A DNA stretch of 64,000 nucleotides. It comes from Biostraticola tofi. GTDB lineage: Bacteria; Pseudomonadota; Gammaproteobacteria; Enterobacterales; Enterobacteriaceae. Positions within the stretch are counted from its first letter, which is position 1; each line of letters starts with the position of its first letter. Positions 7,871 through 17,132 of the stretch are shown piece by piece. The notes beneath the pieces are model-generated. The model was not told the origin of the DNA and ran no database searches. It worked only from the letters and a program-made list of their open reading frames with translations. The position numbers were made by a program, and so were the translations under genes. Location of the stretch: NCBI RefSeq assembly GCF_004343195.1, contig NZ_SMCR01000001.1, positions 1 through 64,000 on the forward strand, given 5' to 3'.

Positions 7871-8883
7871 GGTTTGTCTCCGATAATCTTGGTGTCCAGT
7901 CGCTCGACAATACCGGCATTGATATCGCGGCCCAGCAGGACACCCAGCTGGATAGTCAGCAGTTCCATGGCCAGCAGTTCCAGTACCAGACGTTGAGAAG
8001 GCGGCAACGCAGGCAGCGTCAGCGTCTCGACCCCGGGCAGCGTTTGTGGAGTATCAGTGATTAACAACACCGGCACGTCAAACGCCGCCATCTGTCTGGC
8101 CAGCAGCACTTCACGTTCACCGCCGATCAGTACATGGGCGGTGTTACCCACGGCATCGGTCATCCCATGCAGATAATGCCGGGTGCCCATGCCCATCGCG
8201 GCGGCTTTAGGCCCTTCGCGCAATAGCAACGCGCCTTGCTCGGCAGCGCTGAGGCTGCTGGCACCACCAACGATATCGATGCAGCCCACCTGGTTTAGCG
8301 AGGAGACAAAGCGAGCTATTACCGCATCCGCCTTGGGACGCAGCGTGGCCAGCAGTTCAGCTAATTGCCGCCAGCCCGCCAGATTATCGCGGCCGATAAG
8401 CGCATCGGTAAGCAGACCCAGGCTGACGCTGGTAGCGATTAACGCCACCGATGACATGCTGGAATCGATAAGCGTACCCAGCCACAGGGTATTGCCGCTG
8501 GCTTTCTCCAGCGGTGATTGCGCCTGGTTGACCAACGCCAGCCGACGTTCTTTAGGCAATTGCTCTAACACACGTACCACTTCCGGACTACGTCCGCTCT
8601 GGGAGACGCCGAAATACCAGTCCGCCAACGGCGGAGTCGCGTCGGGCATATCATCGCCATTTGATCGTAACGCCCGGATGCCGGCCGCTCGGAGTTCATA
8701 CACCGGTGAAGCGAGCAGCGCATAAGAAGCACCGATGCCGGCGAACAGGACTGTGCCGAGGCGCATGGCATCAAGATCCAGCGTGTTTAGCCATTCCAGC
8801 GTCCGCTCACAGGTGCCTGCCAGGGCGTTACCCTGCTCTAAAACGCCTTGGGCGAAAGGGATCAGGATTTCATTTTCAGTCAT
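7867..8883 (-). CDS. Double SIS-domain sugar-phosphate isomerase/deglycase/deaminase-like protein
   Basis: The 338 residues form two SIS domains, as in the isomerase half of GlmS, AgaS and FrlB. The first has GIGASYALLAS near 50 and the phosphosugar-binding SQSGRSPEV near 95; the second has GGASSLSAAEQGALLLREGPK near 205. No glutaminase domain is present, so it cannot use glutamine like GlmS and more probably deaminates, deglycates or isomerises a phosphosugar. A GTG-started 377-residue version beginning at 9000 has a non-conserved leader; the ATG at 8883 is preferred. It is the first gene of the operon and is divergent from the fusion regulator at 9223. Confidence 0.87.
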   Translation of the reverse strand: MTENEILIPFAQGVLEQGNALAGTCERTLEWLNTLDLDAMRLGTVLFAGIGASYALLASPVYELRAAGIRALRSNGDDMPDATPPLADWYFGVSQSGRSPEVVRVLEQLPKERRLALVNQAQSPLEKASGNTLWLGTLIDSSMSSVALIATSVSLGLLTDALIGRDNLAGWRQLAELLATLRPKADAVIARFVSSLNQVGCIDIVGGASSLSAAEQGALLLREGPKAAAMGMGTRHYLHGMTDAVGNTAHVLIGGEREVLLARQMAAFDVPVLLITDTPQTLPGVETLTLPALPPSQRLVLELLAMELLTIQLGVLLGRDINAGIVERLDTKIIGDKP

Positions 8884-9006
8884 GAGGGGCGGTTCTCTTG
8901 GTGAAACATCTTTTTCATGCAAAAACTTTACATAATAGGATAAGAGCAAGGTATTTTTATTTAAGTGAAGACTTTTCAACGGGTTATGGATCACTGTCAC
9001 GTTTGC

Positions 9007-9022
9007 AGTGAGTTAGATCACA
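9007..9022. promoter_or_regulatory. Candidate CRP-binding site in the divergent promoter region
   Basis: AGTGA-N6-TCACA matches nine of ten conserved half-site bases of the CRP consensus TGTGA-N6-TCACA. It lies in the AT-rich 339-base space between the SIS operon and the fusion regulator, 124 bases before the SIS start. Catabolite control would fit a sugar cassette. No certain -10/-35 pair could be assigned on either strand. Confidence 0.6.
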
Positions 9023-9222
9023 AAGGAAATATTGTTCCCCCACTGATTACTTGACCAAAAATATGATATTGATGCGTTTACATGACCGACTGATCATTAA
9101 ATTGACCGGATAAAGCGATACTCACTGCGGCTGAGTTGCCATTAATAAGAAAGCACGATGGTCAGCGAGCTTCGCATCAGAGTGGCTTACGCCAGGGCTT
9201 GAGGGATGACAAAGGCAAATTT

Positions 9223-10956
9223 ATGGCACAACACCAATGGGGCGAGCTGGTTTTTTCGGTCAATCATGATGCGGCGGTTATCAGTCGGGCACTGCAAAGA
9301 GGCCGGTTACAGCGACTGGCGCGCGGTATTTACAGTGGTAATATTCACACGCCAAGCGATATATTGACCAGGCGCTATTTATGGGACATCGTCGGCCATT
9401 TTTTTCCGGGCGGCGTCGTTACCGGACCGGCATCACTGCTGGCCGATCCGACAGATTGTTCAACGGTGTATGTTATCCATACCCGCAGACGGCCGCTGTC
9501 ATTAGCGAGCCACAGCATCGTGCCGGTTGCCGGCGTAGGACCGCAACCTGACGATATACCGCTGAACGAGCAATTGTGGCTGGGGTCGCCGGCGCGCACG
9601 CTGCTGTGGTTTTTCAACCAGCCGAGCAGGCTGCGCGATCTGGCCAGGTTGCATGTCTGGTGGCAAGCTAACGTTTCAACCAGCCAAGCGCTGCTTGAGG
9701 GACTCCCGTCGCGGGCAACCGCATTAAATATGGAACAACCGCTCAACCAGGCGCTGGCCTTCCTCAGCCAGACGCGTTCGCAGACATCACCCATTGACGC
9801 CGGCAAACCTGGCTTAGCGGCACTGAGTGAGCGTAGTCGGCTGATATTGACGTCAATAATTACCCATGGCAGCGGCACGCAATCTGAGATGATGACCCGG
9901 CTGGGAATGAGTAAAAGCACCGTGTCATCCGGCCTGCAGGAATTACAGCGCCAGCAGCTTATCAGCACCGCTATGGAAAAAGGCCGTGTTAATCAGCTTT
10001 ACCTGTTGGCCAAAGAGTCGGGCTGGGTACTGGGTGCCGATATCGGTAATACCCAAGTGCAATTGATTGCTCGCAGCCTTGACGGCGGACAGCTGGCGCT
10101 GAGGCAGTTAACTCATGCTGCCTCTGCTCAATTGGTGAAATCCGCCGCCGATGCCATTGCCTCTTTACGCCAAGAACTCTCTTCATTCGGGCCGCTGCTG
10201 GCGATGACCGTCGCGTTATCAAAGCCGGTTCGTCCGGATATTCAGCTTTATGGCCGTGAAGGTCCATCGCAGGCCGGTATGACGCCCGATGCAATAATGG
10301 CGCGCCTTTCGCTGCCCGATAATACCCAGACTGTTGTTGAGAATAATGTTAACTGCGCCGTGGTAGCGGAAGTGCGCCAGGGTATAGCTAAAGGGCTTAA
10401 GGATGTGGTGTTCCTGCAGGTAGGTGAACGTATCGGCAGCGGCATCATCAGCGGCGGCAGCCTGATTCACGGTGCGCGCGGCGGGGCCGGGGAAATTGCG
10501 GATATGCCGTTTCCCTGGAGTGGTACTGAGTCGCCGAGAGAATTATCGCTGGAACGGCATCTGGCAAAGCAGGGTTTTATCGAGCGGCTAAATGCCCGCC
10601 GTTCCTCCGACGAACCGGTGGTCCGATCGTTGGAAGCCCTGCTGGCGCGCGCGGCGGACGGCGAACCGATGGCGATGCAGGCGATAGAACGCCATGGCGA
10701 ACAGATTGGCTTTCTGGCGCTGGGCCTGGTGGCGATACTGGACCCGGCAATGATCGTATTGGGCGGCAGCGTGGGGTCGCACTGGATGATCGTGTCGGCG
10801 GTACGCAAGACGGTGGCCGCCATTTCGCCCTATACGGTGGTTGCCGCGACGCAGTTCGGCCATCAGGCGACAGTCGAAGGTGCGGTGCAGCTGGCGCTGG
10901 AAGCGGCGCAGATCAAATTGTTGGGGCGGGCAGTTGGCGATGGGCGCTTGCTCTAA
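9223..10956 (+). CDS. Fusion regulator: AbiEi-like N-terminal region, winged HTH and ROK domain
   Basis: The 577-residue protein has three parts. Residues about 1-190 resemble the AbiEi-like antitoxin/DNA-binding region found at the N-terminus of some Fic and TA proteins (RALQRGRLQRLARGIYSG, then PGGVVTGPASLL). Residues about 200-260 form a MarR/ROK-type winged helix (GTQSEMMTRLGMSKSTVSSGLQEL). From about 265 a ROK domain begins with GADIGNTQVQL, but the usual CxCGxxGC zinc motif after GEIAD is replaced by WSGTESPRELSLE, so catalysis is doubtful and a repressor role is likely. AAAGG before 9223 decides the start; an earlier in-frame codon at 9136 adds only unconserved residues. It is divergent from the SIS-kinase-YfcC operon, which it probably controls. 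Confidence 0.8.
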   Translation: MAQHQWGELVFSVNHDAAVISRALQRGRLQRLARGIYSGNIHTPSDILTRRYLWDIVGHFFPGGVVTGPASLLADPTDCSTVYVIHTRRRPLSLASHSIVPVAGVGPQPDDIPLNEQLWLGSPARTLLWFFNQPSRLRDLARLHVWWQANVSTSQALLEGLPSRATALNMEQPLNQALAFLSQTRSQTSPIDAGKPGLAALSERSRLILTSIITHGSGTQSEMMTRLGMSKSTVSSGLQELQRQQLISTAMEKGRVNQLYLLAKESGWVLGADIGNTQVQLIARSLDGGQLALRQLTHAASAQLVKSAADAIASLRQELSSFGPLLAMTVALSKPVRPDIQLYGREGPSQAGMTPDAIMARLSLPDNTQTVVENNVNCAVVAEVRQGIAKGLKDVVFLQVGERIGSGIISGGSLIHGARGGAGEIADMPFPWSGTESPRELSLERHLAKQGFIERLNARRSSDEPVVRSLEALLARAADGEPMAMQAIERHGEQIGFLALGLVAILDPAMIVLGGSVGSHWMIVSAVRKTVAAISPYTVVAATQFGHQATVEGAVQLALEAAQIKLLGRAVGDGRLL

Positions 10957-11311
10957 GGTATGCCATTATTTATCCGGACAGATGACGAAAAATCGACTTG
11001 CTGATCCAGAGTGATAACCTGGACTTGCGAAGTTCCTACCGGCTGATTGCTTAAAACCGGATATAAGGTTGGTAACAATAGGAGTGTTCATGTCGACTGT
11101 TCGCAAGACATTATTGAGCGTAATATTCAGATAAAGTCGATATTACTGCAGCAAGTGGTCAAAATATATTCTTCGGTGATAGTGAATTGTTATGGCACTA
11201 TTTGTATTTTGTAAGCTTGAGTTGTCTGATAATGTCGAATTAAGTAAATTTTCTGCAGAAGTGCATTTTTGTTTTTAACATACTAATAATTAATCACCGG
11301 AAGCAATTATA
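10957..11311. other. 355-base spacer with a possible 14-codon ORF
   Basis: This AT-rich spacer lies between the ROK fusion gene and the dehydrogenase operon. The one thing that stands out is AGGAG at 11080-11084 six bases before an ATG at 11090, opening a 14-codon frame that ends at 11134. It could be a leader peptide or the stump of a deleted gene. No clear terminator or promoter was recognised. Confidence 0.35.
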
Positions 11312-12721
11312 ATGGAAGCAAGAAGGGTTAGACAGCGTTGTCTGCCTTTCGCGTTGAGCATTCTGATGTCTGCAACATTTTCAGTTCATGCTGAAAATGC
11401 GGCTGAGTCTGCGGCTCTTATTGCGAAAGGCAAATATCTGGCCATTGCTGCGGACTGTGGAGCCTGTCATACCGCACCAAATCAGGGTAGAGAAATGTCA
11501 GGCGGCTATATTATCTCCTCACCATTAGGTAATATTGTCGCCAGCAACATCACGCCATCAAAAACCGCTGGTATTGGCGATTATACCGAACAAGATTTTG
11601 TCAAGGCGGTTCGGTCAGGCATCAATAAACAGGGGCAACATCTCTATCCGGCAATGCCTTACACCTCATACGCAAAAATTTCTGATGCGGACATGCATGC
11701 GCTGTATGTTTATTTTATGCAGGGTGTGAAAGCCGACGATAATGTACCACCGCAAACCGATTTACCGTTCCCATTCAATATTCGTTCAAGTATGTTCTTC
11801 TGGAATATGCTGTTTGCCGATGATAAACCGTTTATTCCCGCAGAAGCCAAATCGGCGCTGGTGAATCGCGGTGATTATCTGGTGAACGCGCTGGCGCACT
11901 GCGATACCTGCCATACGCCACGTAATGCACTGATGGGGCAAAACAACGATCAAGCGCTCAGCGGCGGCAGTCTGGGTAGCTGGTATGCACCCAATATCAC
12001 GCCAGATCCACAGGCCGGCATCGGCAACTGGAGTGATAAAGATATCGCGCAGTATCTTAAAACCGGTCACGTGGCGGGCAAGGCGCAGGCTGCAGGGCCA
12101 ATGGCGGAAGCCGTCGAGCACAGTCTGCAGCATCTATCCGACGATGATATCAATGCGATAGTCGCCTATCTGCGGCAAATCCCGGCCGTTAGCCATAACA
12201 CCAGCGCGCCGCGTGACCTGCTTGGCAAGCCTGCGACCGATGAAGCGGCGCTGCGTGCGGTTAAACAGCCTGATGCTGGCTGGCAGGTATATGCCAGTTC
12301 CTGTGCCAACTGCCATCAACCGGATGGTGCGGGGAATACTTTCTATCCTTCGCTGTACCACAACACCGCTACTGGCGCTGCACAGGCCGATAACCTGATC
12401 GCCACCATTGTTTATGGCGTGCATCGTCAGGTAAATGGCAAAGATGTCGACATGCCTGGCTTTGGACCGGAGGGGTTATTTACCGATCGACTGACCGATC
12501 AGCAAATCGCCGATGTCAGCAACTATGTGCTGAAAAACTTTGGCAATGCTCAGCTTAACGTGACGCCAGAACAGGTGAAAACCGTGCGCGAAGGCGGCCA
12601 GCGTCCCTTGATCGCACGTCTGGCGCAGCCAGCAGTATGGGGCACTGCCGCGGTCATCGTCGTTATTTTACTGGTGCTGCTGATTTCATATTCACGCAGG
12701 GGGAAAAAGCATGGCGCATAA
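11312..12721 (+). CDS. Triheme cytochrome c subunit of a membrane-bound FAD sugar/alcohol dehydrogenase
   Basis: The 469-residue product has a Sec signal (about 1-27, ending VHA), three c-type heme sites, CGACH near 49, CDTCH near 196 and CANCH near 331, and a single C-terminal membrane helix (about 438-460) before a basic RRGKK tail. This is the layout of the cytochrome subunit of gluconate, 2-ketogluconate, sorbitol and fructose dehydrogenases, which passes electrons from periplasmic sugar oxidation to ubiquinone. It is the first gene of the operon and its end overlaps the small subunit by 11 bases. In characterised operons of this type the cytochrome gene is usually second or last, so the order is unusual. 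Confidence 0.9.
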   Translation: MEARRVRQRCLPFALSILMSATFSVHAENAAESAALIAKGKYLAIAADCGACHTAPNQGREMSGGYIISSPLGNIVASNITPSKTAGIGDYTEQDFVKAVRSGINKQGQHLYPAMPYTSYAKISDADMHALYVYFMQGVKADDNVPPQTDLPFPFNIRSSMFFWNMLFADDKPFIPAEAKSALVNRGDYLVNALAHCDTCHTPRNALMGQNNDQALSGGSLGSWYAPNITPDPQAGIGNWSDKDIAQYLKTGHVAGKAQAAGPMAEAVEHSLQHLSDDDINAIVAYLRQIPAVSHNTSAPRDLLGKPATDEAALRAVKQPDAGWQVYASSCANCHQPDGAGNTFYPSLYHNTATGAAQADNLIATIVYGVHRQVNGKDVDMPGFGPEGLFTDRLTDQQIADVSNYVLKNFGNAQLNVTPEQVKTVREGGQRPLIARLAQPAVWGTAAVIVVILLVLLISYSRRGKKHGA

Positions 12722-13229
12722 CCTATCCCGACGTCGCTTACTTCAGGGCATGGGCATTTTGTCACTCGGCGCGATATGTAACGCGATTTTTCCGGCGCAA
12801 GGCATCGCTGCTGAACAGATGGCGAACAACGGCTTTCTGGACGTTTCACAGTTCCTGGTCAGTCGCCCGGCAGGCCCGATTTTAGGTCAGCGCTATTTCG
12901 AGGCGTTGACTCGTCATGATGCCCAGTTCGGGCAAAAGCTCAGCAGCCTGCAGGCAGTATTGAAGCAGCATAATTTTGCTCATGTCGATGATTTCCTTGC
13001 CGCGTTCGGTGCAGATAACGCTGACTGGCAGACGGCAAAACGCATCATTTCGGCGTGGTATACCGGTGTTGTCGGCGACGGCAGCGATCTGGAGTTGATT
13101 GCTTATGCGGGCGCGATGATGTACCTGCCCACTAAAGATATTCTGGTTGTCCCCACCTATGGCGGCGGTCCGTTCTATTGGACAGTGATGAAAGATGGCA
13201 AAGTGGCAACCACAGGAGAAGGCGCATGA
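12711..13229 (+). CDS. Tat-exported small subunit, FAD sorbitol/gluconate dehydrogenase type
   Basis: The 172 residues begin with a twin-arginine signal (NLSRRRLLQGMGILSLGA), so the folded complex is exported by Tat. The remainder matches the sorbitol dehydrogenase small-subunit family (FAD-SLDH), with FLVSRPAGPILGQRYFEAL near 45 and a C-terminal tyrosine-rich YGGGPFYWTVM. The subunit is needed for maturation and export of the flavoprotein. The start overlaps the cytochrome gene, and its stop overlaps the ATG of the large subunit by four bases, so all three are translationally coupled. Confidence 0.88.
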   Translation: MAHNLSRRRLLQGMGILSLGAICNAIFPAQGIAAEQMANNGFLDVSQFLVSRPAGPILGQRYFEALTRHDAQFGQKLSSLQAVLKQHNFAHVDDFLAAFGADNADWQTAKRIISAWYTGVVGDGSDLELIAYAGAMMYLPTKDILVVPTYGGGPFYWTVMKDGKVATTGEGA

Positions 13230-14869
13230 GTACACCAAAAGTCGATGCCGATGTCATCATTATTGGCTCGGGCGTGATGGGCGGTTTGATTGCTTGTCAG
13301 ATGGCAAAGGCTGGAAAATCCGTAATCATTCTTGAGGCGGGACCGCGGGTATCCCGTCAGGAAATCGTTGAACGGTTCCGCAATTCGCCGTTCAAGATGT
13401 CGTTAACCAATATTAAACTGCAGGGCGTTGGTTCGCCTTATCCCAATCCTCCGCATATTCCGTCCACCTACGGCGATTATTTGCAGCAGGTAGGCCCGGT
13501 AAAATACCCCACCAAATATCTGCGTGTGGTGGGCGGCACAACATGGCACTTTGGTTCAGCGCTGTGGCGCATGATCCCCAATGACTTCAAACTCAACAGC
13601 CTGTATGGCCGTGGACGCGATTGGCCATTTGGTTACGATGAATTGGAATCGTGGTATGGCAAAGCCGAGCATGAGCTGGGTGTTTCTGGCGTCGATGGTC
13701 AAGACGAAAGTGGACAGGGCGGCAACGCCTGGCCGCCGCGCTCTACGCCATTCCCGATGCCAGGACTGCCAACCAGCTACCTTTTTGATCGTTTAACCAC
13801 AATGCTGGGTCGAGGTGGCTACAACCCGGTGTTGGAGCCGAATGGTCGCGCCACCAAGCCGTGGGGCAAGCGCCCGATGTGTGGCGGTAATAACAATTGC
13901 AATCCCGTTTGTCCTATCGCTGCAAAATATGATGGCTCAATGCACATTGATGAGGCGGAACGGCTGGGGGCCAGGCTGCTTGATAATGCGGTGGTATATC
14001 ATATCGAGGCGGCAGATGACGGAAGAATCACCGGCATTTGGTATAAAAAGCCGGACGGTTCCGAGCATCATTTAACCGCCAATTACTTTGTGCTGGCGGC
14101 ATACGGTATTGAATCGCCCAAGTTACTGCTGATGTCTACGTCGGAGAAGTATCCTAACGGTATCGCCAACTCTTCCGGAGAGGTTGGGCGCAATCTGATG
14201 GGCCATACCGGCATTAGCATGAACGTCATGATGTCCGAAGATGTGTGGCCAGGTCAGGGTCCGACCGAGCTGCTGGTATATCTCAATAATCGTGATGGCG
14301 CATTTCGCAAGGATTTTCCCAGCTATAAGATCAAAGTGCGTAACACGGTGCCAACCGCTGACTATGCCGCGTCGCTCATTGAGAAAGGCGTACTGGGCTC
14401 AAAACTTGATGCTGAAATCCGCCGCCAGTCGGCGCGTTCGCTGAACTTTGCTATCGATTTTGAAACCTTGCCGCTCGCGGAAAACCGCGTTACGCCTAGT
14501 AAGACCAAAAAAGATGCGTTAGGTATTCCGTTGCCGGAGATCTACTACAGCGTAACGGATTATTGGCACGCCGGAAAGGAAGAAGGCATTAAGGATTTTC
14601 ACAAATTTGCAGAACTGCTTAATGCGGAAATAATGTCTATCGACACCAAGTTTCAGGATCGTCAGCATATCATGGGCACCACCATTATGGGCGATGATCC
14701 GCACAATTCGGTGGTGGATAGCCATTGCCGTACGCATGATCATCCCAATATGTGGATAGCGGGCACCAGCGTGATGCCATCGGCTTCTTGTATGAATCCG
14801 ACCTTAACCGGCGCCGCGTTGAGCTTGCGGCTGGCCGATCATATGTTGCAGACGATGTCGGCGAGTTAA
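13226..14869 (+). CDS. GMC-family FAD dehydrogenase large subunit (gluconate 2-dehydrogenase/sorbitol dehydrogenase-like)
   Basis: The 547-residue flavoprotein has an N-terminal dinucleotide-binding motif (DVIIIGSGVMGGLIA, about 9-23), followed by VVGGTTWHFGSALWR near 112. A cysteine cluster, MCGGNNNCNPVCPIAAKYDG, near 220 is typical of gluconate and 2-ketogluconate dehydrogenase alpha subunits. Near the C-terminus are the GMC His/Asn region (HDHPNMWIAGTSVMPSA) and NPTLTGAALSLRLADHML. The ATG at 13226 has AGGAG upstream; an earlier in-frame codon at 13178 lies inside the small-subunit gene. The substrate (gluconate, 2-ketogluconate, sorbitol or another polyol) cannot be decided from sequence. 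Confidence 0.88.
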   Translation: MSTPKVDADVIIIGSGVMGGLIACQMAKAGKSVIILEAGPRVSRQEIVERFRNSPFKMSLTNIKLQGVGSPYPNPPHIPSTYGDYLQQVGPVKYPTKYLRVVGGTTWHFGSALWRMIPNDFKLNSLYGRGRDWPFGYDELESWYGKAEHELGVSGVDGQDESGQGGNAWPPRSTPFPMPGLPTSYLFDRLTTMLGRGGYNPVLEPNGRATKPWGKRPMCGGNNNCNPVCPIAAKYDGSMHIDEAERLGARLLDNAVVYHIEAADDGRITGIWYKKPDGSEHHLTANYFVLAAYGIESPKLLLMSTSEKYPNGIANSSGEVGRNLMGHTGISMNVMMSEDVWPGQGPTELLVYLNNRDGAFRKDFPSYKIKVRNTVPTADYAASLIEKGVLGSKLDAEIRRQSARSLNFAIDFETLPLAENRVTPSKTKKDALGIPLPEIYYSVTDYWHAGKEEGIKDFHKFAELLNAEIMSIDTKFQDRQHIMGTTIMGDDPHNSVVDSHCRTHDHPNMWIAGTSVMPSASCMNPTLTGAALSLRLADHMLQTMSAS

Positions 14870-14889
14870 CAGCGCCAGTAACAGAAAAT

Positions 14890-14915
14890 GGCGCTATCAT
14901 CGCGCCGTTTTTTTT
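14890..14915 (+). terminator. Rho-independent terminator of the dehydrogenase operon
   Basis: GGCGC (14890-14894) pairs with GCGCC (14902-14906) and eight T residues follow one base later, 20 bases after the large-subunit stop. Confidence 0.85.
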
Positions 14916-14960
14916 GGCGCTAAGGGTAACGGTAAGAGTCATCCATCCTGAAGACTATCA

Positions 14961-16052
14961 TTAGACGTTGAACAGGAAGTTCATGATATCGCCGTCTTTA
15001 ACGATATAGTCTTTCCCTTCAGAGCGCATCTTGCCGGCTTCTTTAGCGCCTTGCTCTCCTTTATAGCTAATAAAGTCATCAAAAGCGATGGTCTGGGCAC
15101 GGATAAAACCTTTCTCGAAATCGGTATGGATTTTACCGGCCGCCTGGGGGGCGGTAGCGCCAACCGGGATGGTCCAGGCGCGGACTTCCTTAACGCCGGC
15201 GGTAAAGTAAGTTTGCAGGTTCAACAGCTCATAGCCGGCGCGGATGACGCGGTTAAGTCCCGGTTCTTCCAGGCCCAGTTCGGCCATGAATTCAACCCGG
15301 TCTGCTTCTTCCAGCTCGGCAATGTCGGATTCCACCGCTGCACAGACCGCGACTACCACTGAGCCTTCGGCAGCAGCGATTTCGCGCACTTTATCCAGGT
15401 AAGGGTTATTCTCATAACCGTCTTCGTTAACGTTGGCGATGTACATGGTCGGCTTGAGTGTCAGGAAGCTCAGATAGCGGATGGCGGCCTTTTCTTCATC
15501 GGATAGATCCAGCGTGCGCAGCATTCCGGCTTCGGCCAGGTGCGGCAGGCATTTTTCCAGCGCGGCATGCTCGATTTTGGCGTCTTTATCGCCGCCTTTG
15601 GCGCGTTTCTGTACCCGGAACAGCGCGCGTTCGCAGGCTTCCAGGTCGGAAAGGGCCAGTTCGGTATTGATAACGTCGATATCTTCAGCAGGGTCAACTT
15701 TGCCGGCGACGTGAATGATATTGTCATTCTCAAAGCAGCGTACCACATGACCGATAGCTTCGGTTTCACGGATATTGGTCAGGAACTGGTTGCCCAGGCC
15801 TTCGCCTTTGGATGCCCCTTTTACCAGCCCGGCGATATCAACGAACTCCATGGTGGTCGGCACAATGCGCTGGGGTTTGACGATCGCGGCCAGCTGGTCC
15901 ATGCGCGGATCCGGCATAGGCACAACGCCGGTATTCGGCTCGATAGTACAGAACGGGAAGTTGGCCGCTTCGATGCCCGCTTTGGTCAGCGCATTGAACA
16001 GCGTGGACTTGCCCACGTTGGGAAGGCCCACAATACCGCATTTGAAACCCAT
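14961..16052 (-). CDS. ychF: Redox-regulated ATPase/GTPase YchF (OLA1 family)
   Basis: The 363-residue length equals that of E. coli. The Obg-family P-loop GLPNVGKST is at residues 8-16, switch and G3 regions include [20 protein letters not shown], and the C-terminal TGS domain carries [33 protein letters not shown] in its usual place. The family binds ATP in preference to GTP, associates with ribosomes and influences oxidative-stress responses. It is divided from pth by about 290 bases, longer than in E. coli, and transcribed in the same direction, so they may still form one unit. Confidence 0.97.
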   Translation of the reverse strand: MGFKCGIVGLPNVGKSTLFNALTKAGIEAANFPFCTIEPNTGVVPMPDPRMDQLAAIVKPQRIVPTTMEFVDIAGLVKGASKGEGLGNQFLTNIRETEAIGHVVRCFENDNIIHVAGKVDPAEDIDVINTELALSDLEACERALFRVQKRAKGGDKDAKIEHAALEKCLPHLAEAGMLRTLDLSDEEKAAIRYLSFLTLKPTMYIANVNEDGYENNPYLDKVREIAAAEGSVVVAVCAAVESDIAELEEADRVEFMAELGLEEPGLNRVIRAGYELLNLQTYFTAGVKEVRAWTIPVGATAPQAAGKIHTDFEKGFIRAQTIAFDDFISYKGEQGAKEAGKMRSEGKDYIVKDGDIMNFLFNV

Positions 16053-16345
16053 GGTTAGTTCACCTTAAATAGCTTAATCATCTAAAGGCGCATTATACAC
16101 ATAAACCCGCGATAACTCGATTGTCCTGCATCCGGCATCTGGGCCGGGTAAATTGGCAACCTGAATCATCGCGGTGGTGCTGGCAGGCCTGGCGGCCCAA
16201 TACAGCCTGGGTTATGTCTTATGGGCGACGTTCTTGGCGGATATCTCCGGCAGCTTGCCGCTCCCTGTCTGGCCAGAGCGACCTACACAGTCGCGGCAAA
16301 AGATAACTGACACCAGGTCTGGACGCTGCTCGGGCATAACGCCGG

Positions 16346-16930
16346 TCAGGCGGCTTTGAACGCATGCAGCCGATTCATCGCTTTGACGGCGTCCTGCTTT
16401 ATCAGGATATCGGTGCAACTGACCGCTTCAGCTATGGCCTGATCAATCAGCGCCTGTTCACTGGCCGGTGGTTTTCCCAGTACAAAACCGACCACCTTTT
16501 CCCGGCTTCCCGGATGGCCGATACCAATACGCAGGCGATAGAAATTCGGGTTGTTGCCCAACCGGCTGATAATGTCTTTCAGCCCGTTATGGCCGCCATG
16601 CCCACCGCCGAGCTTCAGCCGGGCATTGCCAGGCAGGATATCCAGTTCATCGTGCGCCACCAGGATTTCTTCCGGCAGAACGCGATAAAAACCGGCCATG
16701 GCAGCCACTGCTTTACCGCTAAGATTCATAAAGGTACTGGGCACCAGCAGCCGTACGTCTTCGCCACCGATAGACAGACGGGCGGTATGACCAAAAAATT
16801 TACCCTCTTCTTTTAACGTCTGCCGATAGTTATCAGCCAATAAATCGGTATACCACGCGCCAGCGTTATGGCGCGTTGCTGCATATTCCGCACCCGGATT
16901 GGCCAGGCCAACAATCAATTTAATGCTCAC
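16346..16930 (-). CDS. pth: Peptidyl-tRNA hydrolase
   Basis: It releases tRNA from prematurely dissociated peptidyl-tRNA in the cytosol and is essential in E. coli. With the GTG start at 16930 the protein has 194 residues, exactly the E. coli length, and opens [25 protein letters not shown], which includes the catalytic His20. The Asp93 region (VAHDELD) and the [14 protein letters not shown] loop are intact. An ATG five codons upstream at 16945 is possible but is not aligned with family starts. It lies upstream of ychF on the same strand. Confidence 0.96.
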   Translation of the reverse strand: MSIKLIVGLANPGAEYAATRHNAGAWYTDLLADNYRQTLKEEGKFFGHTARLSIGGEDVRLLVPSTFMNLSGKAVAAMAGFYRVLPEEILVAHDELDILPGNARLKLGGGHGGHNGLKDIISRLGNNPNFYRLRIGIGHPGSREKVVGFVLGKPPASEQALIDQAIAEAVSCTDILIKQDAVKAMNRLHAFKAA

Positions 16931-17132
16931 TGCCACGCATTCCATTAAAGATAGATGGGCACCAGTTTACTCTGTAGCGCATATCGCAATCAAACATTAG
17001 CCATTTGTGTGATCATTTAATAACTCTGTGACTGGTGGCACATGGTGCTGATAGGCATTTGGCTATACTTTCAGCAGGTCAGCATCTGCTCGTAGTGACC
17101 GATGACATCATCAACAGGATTGGAGGTGAACA

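Noticed and set aside
16083-16345. Possible small membrane ORF between ychF and pth
   Set aside because: Two overlapping frames show hydrophobic runs, but neither has a ribosome binding site, family resemblance or consistent codon use.
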